IMG/VR virus record: IMGVR_UViG_3300010371_000077
Span: 1 to 35,658 of that record
Source: a virus
Reading direction: 5' to 3' (one strand)
DNA: 35,658 nt
The notes below the pieces were generated by a model. It ran no database searches and was not told the origin of the DNA. It saw only the letters and a program-made list of their open reading frames with translations. Each line of letters starts with the position of its first letter. Position 1 is the first letter of the stretch. Positions 1 to 5,403 of this stretch are shown one piece after another. The position numbers were made by a program, and so were the translations under genes.

Positions 1-114
1 CCCTCGCAGCGGCCCCCGCAGCGGCCCCCGCAGCGGCCCCCGCAGCGGCCCACGCAGCGTCCCACGCAGCGGCCCACGCAGCGTCCCTCGCAGCGTCCCA
101 CGCAGCGTCCCTCG
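1..114. repeat. 12-bp tandem repeat inside a coding region
   Basis: About nine copies of a 12-bp unit (GCAGCGGCCCCC with G/T, C/A and C/T variants) run from the left edge to about 114. Read leftward in the frame of the gene that starts at 613, each unit encodes four residues, giving a (R/W/G)(D/A)AA repeat. Variation is mostly at a few fixed positions, which is compatible with a translated Ala-rich helix. The array continues past the window edge, so its full length is unknown. Confidence 0.9.
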
Positions 115-613
115 CAGACGCGGCGCGCGAGCGCGCCGCGTCGAGCGCCGACTGGGCTGCGCTGCATGTGATTGCGTCGACAATTCGCGCGGTCGCTTCA
201 AGTGCTTCCGCTTCCGCCGTTAATCCTGCGAGACGCAACCATGCCGGCGTGTGCACGCGTGCGAGCCAATCGGTTGCCATCCATGCGCGCGTTTCTTCGT
301 CGGCGTCCGTGGTGCGCGTACCAAGCACGCGGGTGATGAATGGCCCGAGCAGGCGCGTACGGTCCGCGTCGCCCCGCTCGTTGTCGGGGAACGCGTCGTT
401 CCACGAAATCCCGAACGAGCGACAAACCGGCGAGATCGACGGATGATCGTCGCCGAATTCCGCGACGCCGTACTTCTCGCGCAGCTCGGGGATGCATGCC
501 GCCGCGCGATTGCTCGCCTCGATAAGGCAGCACTCGCCGTCGTACACGTCGCCGTGACTGCCAGAGTGCAGCACGACTCCGGCGAGATCGAAACCACCGC
601 ACGGATTCGTCAT
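1..613 (-). CDS. Phage protein of unknown function with C-terminal DAA-type repeats (partial)
   Basis: The gene starts at ATG 613, overlapping the upstream stop as ATGA, and stays open to the left edge, so the C-terminus is missing. The product begins MTNPCGGFDLAGVVLHSG. It has a central block with SPVCRSFGISWNDA and LLGPFITRVLGTRT, then AWMATDWLARVHTPAWLRLAGL, and ends in an Ala-rich repeat with (R/W)DAA units. I recall this general layout (a globular part followed by RDAA/WDAA repeats) from actinobacterial and phage hypothetical proteins, but no biochemical role is known to me. It is the last gene visible of a leftward operon of small genes starting at 2449. Confidence 0.8.
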   Translation of the reverse strand, partial: MTNPCGGFDLAGVVLHSGSHGDVYDGECCLIEASNRAAACIPELREKYGVAEFGDDHPSISPVCRSFGISWNDAFPDNERGDADRTRLLGPFITRVLGTRTTDADEETRAWMATDWLARVHTPAWLRLAGLTAEAEALEATARIVDAITCSAAQSALDAARSRAASARDAAWDAARDAAWAAAWDAAWAAAGAAAGAAAGAAAR

Positions 614-1029
614 GCTACATCCCTCACCGTGTCGGTGATGCAAAAGTCAGCGTGCGCGTGTAAAATCTCGCGCTCGTCACGGGTGTCGTCGCCGATCCAG
701 CGCACGGTTGCGTCGGTCGCGCGCTCGATCGCGTGTCCGCAGTCGGCGCACACTATGGGTGTGCCGTTCTCCTCCGCGACGAGGAACTGCAGCGCCACCC
801 AGGCGCGGTCCATCGAGACCTCTGCGGCGTCGCGTACGGATTCCGGCAGCGCGGGGACGGCCTCGAGCAGGTGCCTGAGCAGATCCTGCATCACCGCCTG
901 TTCGCGCCCCACGGCGCGCACCAGCACGCTGACCGTTGGGTCGTCCGTCGGCTTGGTGAGTACGCGGTCGGTAGCCGCGCGCAGCTGCGCGACTGTCGTG
1001 ATGCGTGGGTCCATCGTAAGCGCCCCCAT
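610..1029 (-). CDS. Hypothetical phage protein with CxxC motif
   Basis: 139 residues from ATG 1029, which has AGGA eight bases upstream. A GTG at 1059, also with an AGGA, would add 10 residues, and a later ATG at 1014 is possible. The N-terminal half (DPRITTVAQLRAATDRVLTK) looks helical. The C-terminal half contains VCADCGHAIERATD, a CxxC pair that could be half of a metal site, and ends near HAHADFCITDTVRDVA, which offers further His and Cys ligands. Its stop overlaps the next gene by four bases, indicating translational coupling. Function unknown. Confidence 0.7.
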   Translation of the reverse strand: MGALTMDPRITTVAQLRAATDRVLTKPTDDPTVSVLVRAVGREQAVMQDLLRHLLEAVPALPESVRDAAEVSMDRAWVALQFLVAEENGTPIVCADCGHAIERATDATVRWIGDDTRDEREILHAHADFCITDTVRDVA

Positions 1030-1132
1030 GATCGCAATCCTGTAAAAGTTGGTCTTCACTTGCTCGTTCCTCGTGCGGCGCTACGTTTCAGATAGCGACA
1101 GGGGCCGCGTGTCCCGTCGTCACCATCACGGC

Positions 1133-1163
1133 GCCCGGACTCTCTCGACAAGAATCCCCGGGC
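1133..1163 (-). other. Intergenic hairpin
   Basis: On the minus strand GCCCGG...ATTCT pairs with AGAGT...CCGGGC around a 7-base loop, with a two-base G bulge and one G-T wobble. It lies in the 144-bp gap between the genes ending at 1174 and starting at 1029. There is no T tract behind it, so it is not a convincing intrinsic terminator. It could be an mRNA-processing or stability structure. Nothing else is evident in this gap. Confidence 0.35.
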
Positions 1164-1173
1164 GTTCGTGCTA

Positions 1174-1452
1174 TCAGCCTACAAACCGCTGCAGCTCGTG
1201 CTCGTCCGGCTCGTCCATCGCATCGAGCGCGGCGTCGAACCGCCGGAGCGCTCGGATCTGTTCCTGGTCGTCGTTGACCGGGCGATACGGCGCCTCCTTC
1301 GACGCGAAGCGATCCCGGCGATCGCGCTCGTCCATCGCGGCGAGAGCTTCCCAACGGGGTACCGTCACCGCGAGCCACGCGCCGACCCATACGCCCAAGC
1401 CGCCCACCATCAGCGTGGCGAAGAGGACGCGCTCCCAGAGAGACAAGATCAC
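1174..1452 (-). CDS. Small membrane protein
   Basis: 92 residues from GTG 1452, which overlaps the preceding stop as GTGA. A single hydrophobic segment lies near the N-terminus (about residues 8-30, with LFATLMVGGLGVWVGAWLAV). It is followed by a charged cytoplasmic-looking tail rich in Asp, Glu and Arg (DERDRRDRFASKE, DEPDEHELQRFVG). The predicted product is an inner-membrane protein of unknown role. It sits next to a second one-TM protein, and the two may act together, for instance in superinfection exclusion, but nothing in the sequence proves that. Confidence 0.7.
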   Translation of the reverse strand: MILSLWERVLFATLMVGGLGVWVGAWLAVTVPRWEALAAMDERDRRDRFASKEAPYRPVNDDQEQIRALRRFDAALDAMDEPDEHELQRFVG

Positions 1453-1709
1453 GGGCGCATCCTCCGCTCTTTCCGGATTGCGCGCTGTCCGGCGAGAAAG
1501 ATCGGATCGTCGTCGGGCGGCAGCCGCTTGCCCTTGTCGTCGAGCCCAACGCGCGAGAGAACCCGCGCCCGCTCCGCGCGCTCGGTGACGTCGCGGCGAC
1601 GGCCAAACTCCCACGCCAGGCCGAGCAGGACCACGACGGCGACGATGGATGCGATGACAACCAACGCGTGAAACATCGAGACGAGCAGGTCGATCGTGTC
1701 GGGACTCAT
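1449..1709 (-). CDS. Small membrane protein
   Basis: 86 residues from ATG 1709, which overlaps the upstream stop (ATGA). One strong transmembrane helix is visible (about residues 12-30, FHALVVIASIVAVVVLLGLA). It is followed by a very basic patch (EFGRRRDVTERAERAR), so the positive-inside rule predicts N-out, C-in topology. The C-terminal part, DDKGKRLPPDDDPIFLAGQ, resembles no family I recognise. It is coupled by four-base overlaps to the genes on both sides. Confidence 0.7.
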   Translation of the reverse strand: MSPDTIDLLVSMFHALVVIASIVAVVVLLGLAWEFGRRRDVTERAERARVLSRVGLDDKGKRLPPDDDPIFLAGQRAIRKERRMRP

Positions 1710-2188
1710 GCCGTCCTCCGGAGTATCCGCGGCGCGAATTGCTGGCGCAGCGCGTGGTGGGTGATGCACATGGCTGCGCGCGCTACCTGCGCACTTGCTT
1801 CGCGGAGCATGTTGAGCGTTGCGCTCGAGCGATCGCCGCCGGCATAGGCCAGCTCCGCGCAGCGCAGATCGTAGTCGGCACGCGCCTCCCGGCTGATGGC
1901 GTCATCGAGCGGTATGTCCGCGCTCCGCGACGGGTCGCGCGCGATGCAGGCGTCGCCGAACTCACCCCAACGGCCGTTCGCGCCGAGCACGCGGGCTACG
2001 GTCTCGGGGGCTCGGCTCTTGCCGCTCTGAATGTGCTTGTGGTCCCGCTGTGCCTGTCGGTCGCCCGTTCCGCGACGTGCGTCAGGGTTAGGCTTTAGCA
2101 GTATGTCGCGCAGCACGTCCGCGTGGTCAACCGTTGCGACGATACGGTGGTTGATTCGCGGTGGTGGCGACCCGTTGTTTGATGGCAT
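1706..2188 (-). CDS. Hypothetical protein
   Basis: 160 residues from ATG 2188. The N-terminal third is basic and polar (KPNPDARRGTGDRQAQRDHK), and the rest looks alpha-helical (DDAISREARADYDLRCAELA, NMLREASAQVARAAMC). There is no signal peptide or TM segment. It sits six bases after the HTH gene of the same operon and overlaps the next gene by four bases. A nucleic-acid-binding or early regulatory role would fit the location, but no motif supports it. Confidence 0.65.
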   Translation of the reverse strand: MPSNNGSPPPRINHRIVATVDHADVLRDILLKPNPDARRGTGDRQAQRDHKHIQSGKSRAPETVARVLGANGRWGEFGDACIARDPSRSADIPLDDAISREARADYDLRCAELAYAGGDRSSATLNMLREASAQVARAAMCITHHALRQQFAPRILRRTA

Positions 2189-2194
2189 GGTCCG

Positions 2195-2449
2195 TCACCC
2201 CACCTTCGCGACGGGGCGGCCGGCTTCGTGCAGGAGCTCGCGCCACTCCATTTCGGTGCCGCCGAGTTCCGCGATAAGGGCGGCGATGTCACCGGGACTC
2301 GGTGCGCGCTTGCCATTGATCGTCGCGCTAAAGTTCGTGCGCGCGCGTCCGTGTTTCAGTGCGATTTCGGCGGGGCTCGCACCGAGTGCTTCCTTGATCG
2401 CTGTCGGTATGCTCGCGCCCGCTTCGATAAGTCGGCGAACCTTGTCCAT
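2195..2449 (-). CDS. Small helix-turn-helix DNA-binding protein, Cro/CII-like position
   Basis: 84 residues from ATG 2449, with GGGGGA a few bases upstream. I prefer this over the upstream TTG-like extension, which would run into the divergent promoter. The sequence IPTAIKEALGASPAEIALKH followed by RTNFSATINGKRAPS reads as an HTH: a helix, a turn, then a recognition helix with Arg and Asn. EMEWRELLHEAGRP follows. It is the first gene of the leftward operon, divergent from another HTH gene at 2530. That arrangement is typical of a phage switch, with this as Cro/antirepressor and the other as repressor, or the reverse. Confidence 0.7.
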   Translation of the reverse strand: MDKVRRLIEAGASIPTAIKEALGASPAEIALKHGRARTNFSATINGKRAPSPGDIAALIAELGGTEMEWRELLHEAGRPVAKVG

Positions 2450-2504
2450 CGTTTCCCCCGTATATTTGCGCCATGCGACGCGACTAAATCCGTCGTGTCT
2501 GAAT

Positions 2505-2524
2505 ATTCTATAATCTTCTAGAAT
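2505..2524. promoter_or_regulatory. Dyad operator candidate between divergent HTH genes
   Basis: ATTCTA at 2505-2510 and TAGAAT at 2519-2524 form a perfect 6-bp inverted repeat with an 8-base spacer. Two short perfect palindromes flank or overlap it: GAATATTC at 2501-2508 and TTCTAGAA at 2516-2523. The site overlaps the -10 of the rightward promoter and the spacer of the leftward one, which is where a switch repressor would be expected to bind. Confidence 0.55.
2509..2514 (+). promoter_or_regulatory. Rightward -10 element (TATAAT) for the repressor-like gene
   Basis: A consensus TATAAT at 2509-2514 has no good -35 at 16-18 bp. The expected start, near 2521, is within about 10 bases of ATG 2530, and no Shine-Dalgarno is present, so the message would be nearly leaderless. 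Leaderless or near-leaderless repressor mRNAs, as for lambda cI from PRM, are known in phages. Confidence 0.5.
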
Positions 2525-2529
2525 TGTCA

Positions 2530-2967
2530 ATGGGCGAATCGCAGGGAGATTCCGAACTCGTTAAACGGATGGTGAAGGCGACCGCCGGAATGTCCCGTCA
2601 GGAGCTGGCGGAACTGCTCGGCGTGGACGCGTCATACGTCACGCACATCCGGAACGGCCGAATTCCCACGCGGGTCAGGAAGGAGATCAAGACCCGGATC
2701 GTCGCCTATCTGAATTCCGTTCCGTCGGCCGGGGAGGGTGCGGCCGGCCCGGTCCATCCAGGCGGCGTCAGCGGGTATGATGCTGGCTATGCCGCCGCGC
2801 TGCTCGAGCTCATAGAGGCTGATGCCCGGCGAATCGCCGAACGCGCGTCCTTGGCGCGGATGCGCCTTGCCGGCATGGCGACGCCGCCGGCCGATCCCGA
2901 GTTTCCGGCGCCGATCCTCACGCCCTTAGCGCCCGAGGGCGAGGGCGAGGAGCAGCGGCGCGCATGA
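2530..2967 (+). CDS. HTH transcriptional repressor-like protein
   Basis: 145 residues from ATG 2530; a TTG at 2524 would add two. An HTH is clear at about residues 20-50: SRQELAELLGVDASYVTHIR followed by NGRIPTRVRKEIKTRI, the Xre-type pattern of Q-x-LA-x-x-LGV-x-x-S-x-V. The C-terminal 80 residues (GYDAGYAAALLELIEADARRIAER) look helical and may mediate oligomerisation. No LexA/CI-type Ser-Lys peptidase motif is seen, so RecA-driven autocleavage is not supported. It diverges from the HTH gene at 2449 and shares an operator region with it. Confidence 0.75.
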   Translation: MGESQGDSELVKRMVKATAGMSRQELAELLGVDASYVTHIRNGRIPTRVRKEIKTRIVAYLNSVPSAGEGAAGPVHPGGVSGYDAGYAAALLELIEADARRIAERASLARMRLAGMATPPADPEFPAPILTPLAPEGEGEEQRRA

Positions 2968-2979
2968 CGTCCGGACGTC
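2966..2979. other. 14-bp perfect palindrome between convergent stops
   Basis: GACGTCCGGACGTC is a perfect 14-bp palindrome. It lies between the TGA of the rightward repressor-like gene (2965-2967) and the TAG of the leftward gene that ends at 2979. It has no loop and no T tract, so it is a poor hairpin terminator. It may be a protein-binding site or a weak bidirectional pause. Confidence 0.45.
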
Positions 2980-3269
2980 TAGCCGAGCAGCTGCAGGGGG
3001 ATGCCGTTTACTCTTGCGGAGATCCTGCCCAGTTCGGCGAGGTACTGAGCGTCGACAAGCACGACGGACATGGTGGATTCGAAAACGCGGGTGCCGGACG
3101 CATCGAATATGACAAATGACCGCTGACCTGTGAACGGGGCCTGCTCCTCATGGACCCCCCGCATGGCAGTCGGAGGCCCTTCGCGGACGCGGTCACGGTT
3201 TACCTCGGCGACGGCTGCAACACGTACTCCAACGGCCTCCTCAGCCACAGGAACGAGTGCGATTGACAT
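2979..3269 (-). CDS. Hypothetical protein (leftward)
   Basis: 96 residues from ATG 3269. The composition looks protein-like: alternating Val/Ala and charged residues at the start (MSIALVPVAEEAVGVRVAAV), then FTGQRSFVIFDASGTRVFES and VVLVDAQYLAELGRISARVN. That suggests beta strands followed by a helix. There is no clear Shine-Dalgarno. The frame stays open further upstream to 3749, but that part is antisense to the lipoprotein gene and is rejected. It is convergent with the repressor-like gene. No family recognised. Confidence 0.5.
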   Translation of the reverse strand: MSIALVPVAEEAVGVRVAAVAEVNRDRVREGPPTAMRGVHEEQAPFTGQRSFVIFDASGTRVFESTMSVVLVDAQYLAELGRISARVNGIPLQLLG

Positions 3270-3401
3270 TGGTGTTCGAATGTTTGTTCGGGGTGTTTTT
3301 GGTGACTTTGCGTTAGGGTCACATCGTACAGAAGCCCGGACGCTTGCGCCAGAGTAGATTTTCCCGGCGCGAACGAAATCCCTCTGCAGTGAGGTAGACG
3401 T

Positions 3402-3725
3402 ATGACGGTGACACGAATTCGCCTTCTCGCGTTGGCAGCACTTACGGCGTGCGCATCCGCCGGCACGGAGTTCGACCCAAACGTCGTCGACAGTCTGACC
3501 GCGGGAATGACGGTCGCGCAAGTAGATGCGAAGCTCGGAAAGCCGAATGGCGAGGTGTTCGCCGCCGACGGGCGACGCGTTCAGACATGGATGTATTCGC
3601 ATTCGAACATGCTCTCGGGCGGCTCCAGCGCTCGCACGCTCGCGATCCTGTTCGACGCGGACGGCAAGATGGTGCGCGTGGCGAGCAAGGGCCAGACGGA
3701 CATGCGCGTAAACGGCGCCCCGTAG
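3402..3725 (+). CDS. SmpA/BamE-like small lipoprotein
   Basis: 107 residues from ATG 3402, with GAGG eight bases upstream. The N-terminus is a lipoprotein signal (basic RIR, hydrophobic LLALAAL, lipobox LTAC with Cys17). The mature part, VDSLTAGMTVAQVDAKLGKP followed by a beta-rich stretch (RRVQTWMYSH, ARTLAILFDADGKMVRV), matches the small alpha/beta SmpA/OmlA/BamE-like fold. It should be exported and lipid-anchored in the envelope. In a phage such a moron-type lipoprotein may cause superinfection exclusion or block receptor function. This is inference only. Confidence 0.7.
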   Translation: MTVTRIRLLALAALTACASAGTEFDPNVVDSLTAGMTVAQVDAKLGKPNGEVFAADGRRVQTWMYSHSNMLSGGSSARTLAILFDADGKMVRVASKGQTDMRVNGAP

Positions 3726-3738
3726 GCCGCAGGGCTGC

Positions 3739-3978
3739 GTGACCCCCACTCCCTACCACCCCCGCGCCTGGTCGGTCGAGCGGCTGCACCGCGCCATCGG
3801 CAGCCGGCTCGTAACGCTGCTACAAGCGTCGACGGCGACCGGGATCGCGGAGGACCGAATCACGGCTCTCCTCCACAACGGGGCCGAGCCTACCGATGCG
3901 GAGCGGGCAACGATCGCGGCATGGGCCGACCAGCTCGAGCGGGGCGAGTCCTCGGCGCGCGGGATCAGGCTCGCGTGA
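3739..3978 (+). CDS. Small HTH-like protein 1
   Basis: 79 residues from GTG 3739, preceded by AGGG, 13 bases after the lipoprotein stop. The sequence RLVTLLQASTATGIAEDRIT followed by ALLHNGAEPTDAERATIAAW has the spacing of a small Xre-like HTH, in which TGIAEDRITALLHNG would be the turn and recognition helix. It overlaps the next gene as GTGA, and that gene is also HTH-like. The pair lies just upstream of the 4210 promoter and is a candidate regulator of it. Confidence 0.6.
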   Translation: MTPTPYHPRAWSVERLHRAIGSRLVTLLQASTATGIAEDRITALLHNGAEPTDAERATIAAWADQLERGESSARGIRLA

Positions 3979-4169
3979 CCGATCCGCCAGAGACCCCCGC
4001 CGACGTCCAGCGCGCAATCGATGCCGGACTGGCCACGTGGGAGGAGATCACCGCGGCTCTGGCCTCCCTCGGGCTGTCAGAGGCAGCGATAGCGGAGTGG
4101 AGGGCCGGGAATAGGACGGTGGGAGAGGTCGTGATTGACCGGGTCGCCCGAGGGCTGGACGGGCCGTAA
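3975..4169 (+). CDS. Small HTH-like protein 2
   Basis: 64 residues from GTG 3975, coupled to the upstream gene by a GTGA overlap. The sequence DAGLATWEEITAALASLGLS then EAAIAEWRAGNRTVGEVVID reads as an HTH-like helical domain with AAIAEWRAG as a possible recognition helix. It is followed by the 147-bp regulatory gap with promoter and inverted repeat. Size and position recall anti-CRISPR-associated (Aca) autoregulators, although Aca genes usually lie downstream of acr genes. Function inferred from context. Confidence 0.6.
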   Translation: MTDPPETPADVQRAIDAGLATWEEITAALASLGLSEAAIAEWRAGNRTVGEVVIDRVARGLDGP

Positions 4170-4203
4170 ACACCTGATTGACGAATTTGCGGGGGTATGA
4201 TAT

Positions 4204-4237
4204 TGGGTATTGACACAGGGCATACCCAGTGTAAATT
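4204..4237 (+). promoter_or_regulatory. Promoter with overlapping 7-bp inverted-repeat operator
   Basis: A -35 TTGACA (4210-4215) is followed by 16 bases and TAAATT (4232-4237, 4/6), giving an expected start near 4244. TGGGTAT (4204-4210) and ATACCCA (4222-4228) form a perfect 7-bp inverted repeat with an 11-base spacer. It brackets the -35 and is placed for repression by a dimeric HTH protein. This promoter should drive the genes from 4317 to 6584. Confidence 0.65.
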
Positions 4238-4241
4238 CAGT

Positions 4242-4270
4242 GTGTCGGGGTCGCTCAGACCGACCGACAC
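4242..4270 (+). other. 5'-leader hairpin
   Basis: GTGTCGG (4242-4248) pairs with CCGACAC (4264-4270), and an inner TCG/CGA pair extends the stem around a CTCAGAC loop. If transcription starts near 4244, the hairpin sits at the very 5' end of the mRNA, where it could protect the message from 5'-end-dependent decay. It ends 46 bases before ATG 4317. Confidence 0.45.
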
Positions 4271-4316
4271 CACCTGAGGCACCGGCCGAGAGGCGCGGTA
4301 TACAAGGAGAGAGATT

Positions 4317-4655
4317 ATGGCCACCACGACGACTACCCCAGCGCAGCGCCACTTCTACGCGATCTCGCACGCATACGGCAAGCGCACCGTGCACGCAAAC
4401 ACAGGGCGCCGGATCGGTCAGTACTACGCGTTTGCGACAGCTGCTGAGCGCGATGCCTGGGTCGACGCTGACGATAGCTACAATCGTCACCCAGAGGGCA
4501 CCCGCGAAGCGATCAGTGGATCAGACCGCGAGCTGCGGGGCAACCTCCGGCGCGCAGAGACCGAGATACGTCGCCGGATGGAACCCCTCACGTTGGACCG
4601 CATCTGGGATGAGGCCGGTGTCCGCGAGTGGTATGAGATCGATGGGGAGTTTTAA
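4317..4655 (+). CDS. Hypothetical small early protein
   Basis: 112 residues from ATG 4317, behind a strong AAGGAGAGAG ribosome-binding site, the best in this operon. The product is charged: FYAISHAYGKRTVHANTGRR, then AFATAAERDAWVDADD, a short motif I have seen in many phage small proteins, and a C-terminal helix rich in Arg/Glu (RELRGNLRRAETEIRRRM). There is no TM or metal motif. It is the first gene after the repressed-looking promoter in a locus that ends with an AcrVA2-like gene, so it is an anti-CRISPR candidate by location only. Confidence 0.7.
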   Translation: MATTTTTPAQRHFYAISHAYGKRTVHANTGRRIGQYYAFATAAERDAWVDADDSYNRHPEGTREAISGSDRELRGNLRRAETEIRRRMEPLTLDRIWDEAGVREWYEIDGEF

Positions 4656-4678
4656 GCAGGTCCGTTACGCGGAGTCCA

Positions 4679-4693
4679 CCGCCGAGCAGGCGG
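4679..4693 (+). other. Short GC hairpin between genes
   Basis: CCGCC (4679-4683) and GGCGG (4689-4693) enclose GAGCA in the 73-base gap after the 112-residue gene. No T tract follows, so it is probably not a terminator. Confidence 0.25.
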
Positions 4694-4728
4694 CTAGTAA
4701 TCACACTCACAGCAACGGAGACACGGCA

Positions 4729-4968
4729 ATGACGATGACAGAGACGATGACAGCCCGCGCGCGGGTCCGCGCGGAGATCGCTGAGCAGGTCGCGTCACAG
4801 GACTGCTACGACGCGAGCGCGACGGACAAGCTCACCAACGCACTGTGCACAATTTTCGAGATCGTACGCGCGGGTCACGACAACACCGGCGGCACAGATC
4901 ATCTGCTCGTAATCAACGAGCTCACCCGCGGCGCACTCGCCGCATATCGAGACGAGGCAACGGTCTAG
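4729..4968 (+). CDS. Hypothetical small helical protein
   Basis: 79 residues from ATG 4729, with GGAG eight bases upstream. It starts with a Thr/Met-rich stretch (MTMTETMTARARVRAEIAEQ). The remainder looks all-helical and acidic (DCYDASATDKLTNALCTIFE, LLVINELTRGALAAYRDEA). The stop overlaps the next start by one base (TAGTG). No family recognised. It is co-transcribed with the AcrVA2-like gene. Confidence 0.7.
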   Translation: MTMTETMTARARVRAEIAEQVASQDCYDASATDKLTNALCTIFEIVRAGHDNTGGTDHLLVINELTRGALAAYRDEATV

Positions 4969-5399
4969 TGGCACAGTCAAACAAGCGCAGTATCTACGTA
5001 ACCGACCGGCTCCGGGATACTCTGGGGCCGGTCGGCGAGGACTCCGGCAGCGTGGTCACGCTCTCGGGCAGGATCACGACTATCGCCGACCGCTACGCCG
5101 AGATCGTCAAATCCGCGCGCATCCTCACGCAGTTTACAGACGCGGAGTGGATGCTGCTCCGCGACGCGCTCAACGGCACACTGCACGAGCCTGCAGCAAC
5201 AATCCGCGAGCTGTGGCAGGGAGTAGAGGACGCGATCACGCTCGACGGGCTCGCAGATAAATGGAGCGTGGACGGCGCGGATCTCATAGCGAGATTGCGC
5301 GCGTTGCGGTTTGACGAGGAGTGCGCGTTGGTCGAGACTGTTGAGCAGTGGTGGATCGCCAACGGAGCGGCACGGATAACTACCGACGCGGTCGAGTAG
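4968..5399 (+). CDS. Hypothetical protein next to the AcrVA2-like gene
   Basis: 143 residues from GTG 4968, which shares a base with the previous stop. The sequence SNKRSIYVTDRLRDTLGPVG then SGSVVTLSGRITTIADRYAE resembles the N-terminus of plasmid and phage proteins with a ribbon-helix-helix-like start (IYVTDRL...). A helical C-terminus contains ALVETVEQWWIANG. The RHH idea is weak but would make this a possible regulator. It lies five bases before the AcrVA2-like gene. Confidence 0.65.
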   Translation: MAQSNKRSIYVTDRLRDTLGPVGEDSGSVVTLSGRITTIADRYAEIVKSARILTQFTDAEWMLLRDALNGTLHEPAATIRELWQGVEDAITLDGLADKWSVDGADLIARLRALRFDEECALVETVEQWWIANGAARITTDAVE

Positions 5400-5403
5400 C
5401 GGC

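Larger units (their letters stand above)
2502..2530 (-). promoter_or_regulatory. Leftward promoter of the switch region
   Basis: A perfect -35 TTGACA (minus strand, 2530-2525) is followed after 17 bases by AATATT (2507-2502), a 4/6 match to the -10 consensus. The expected start is near 2495, giving a leader of about 45 bases with a GGGGGA ribosome-binding site before ATG 2449. The inverted repeat at 2505-2524 lies in the spacer, so a bound repressor would block it. Confidence 0.6.

Noticed and set aside
1-114. CRISPR array
   Set aside because: The period is 12 bp with no spacers, and it translates in frame with the gene at 613.
3270-3749. Upstream extension of the leftward gene ending at 2979
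   Set aside because: It is antisense to the lipoprotein gene and has Arg/His-rich, non-protein-like composition.
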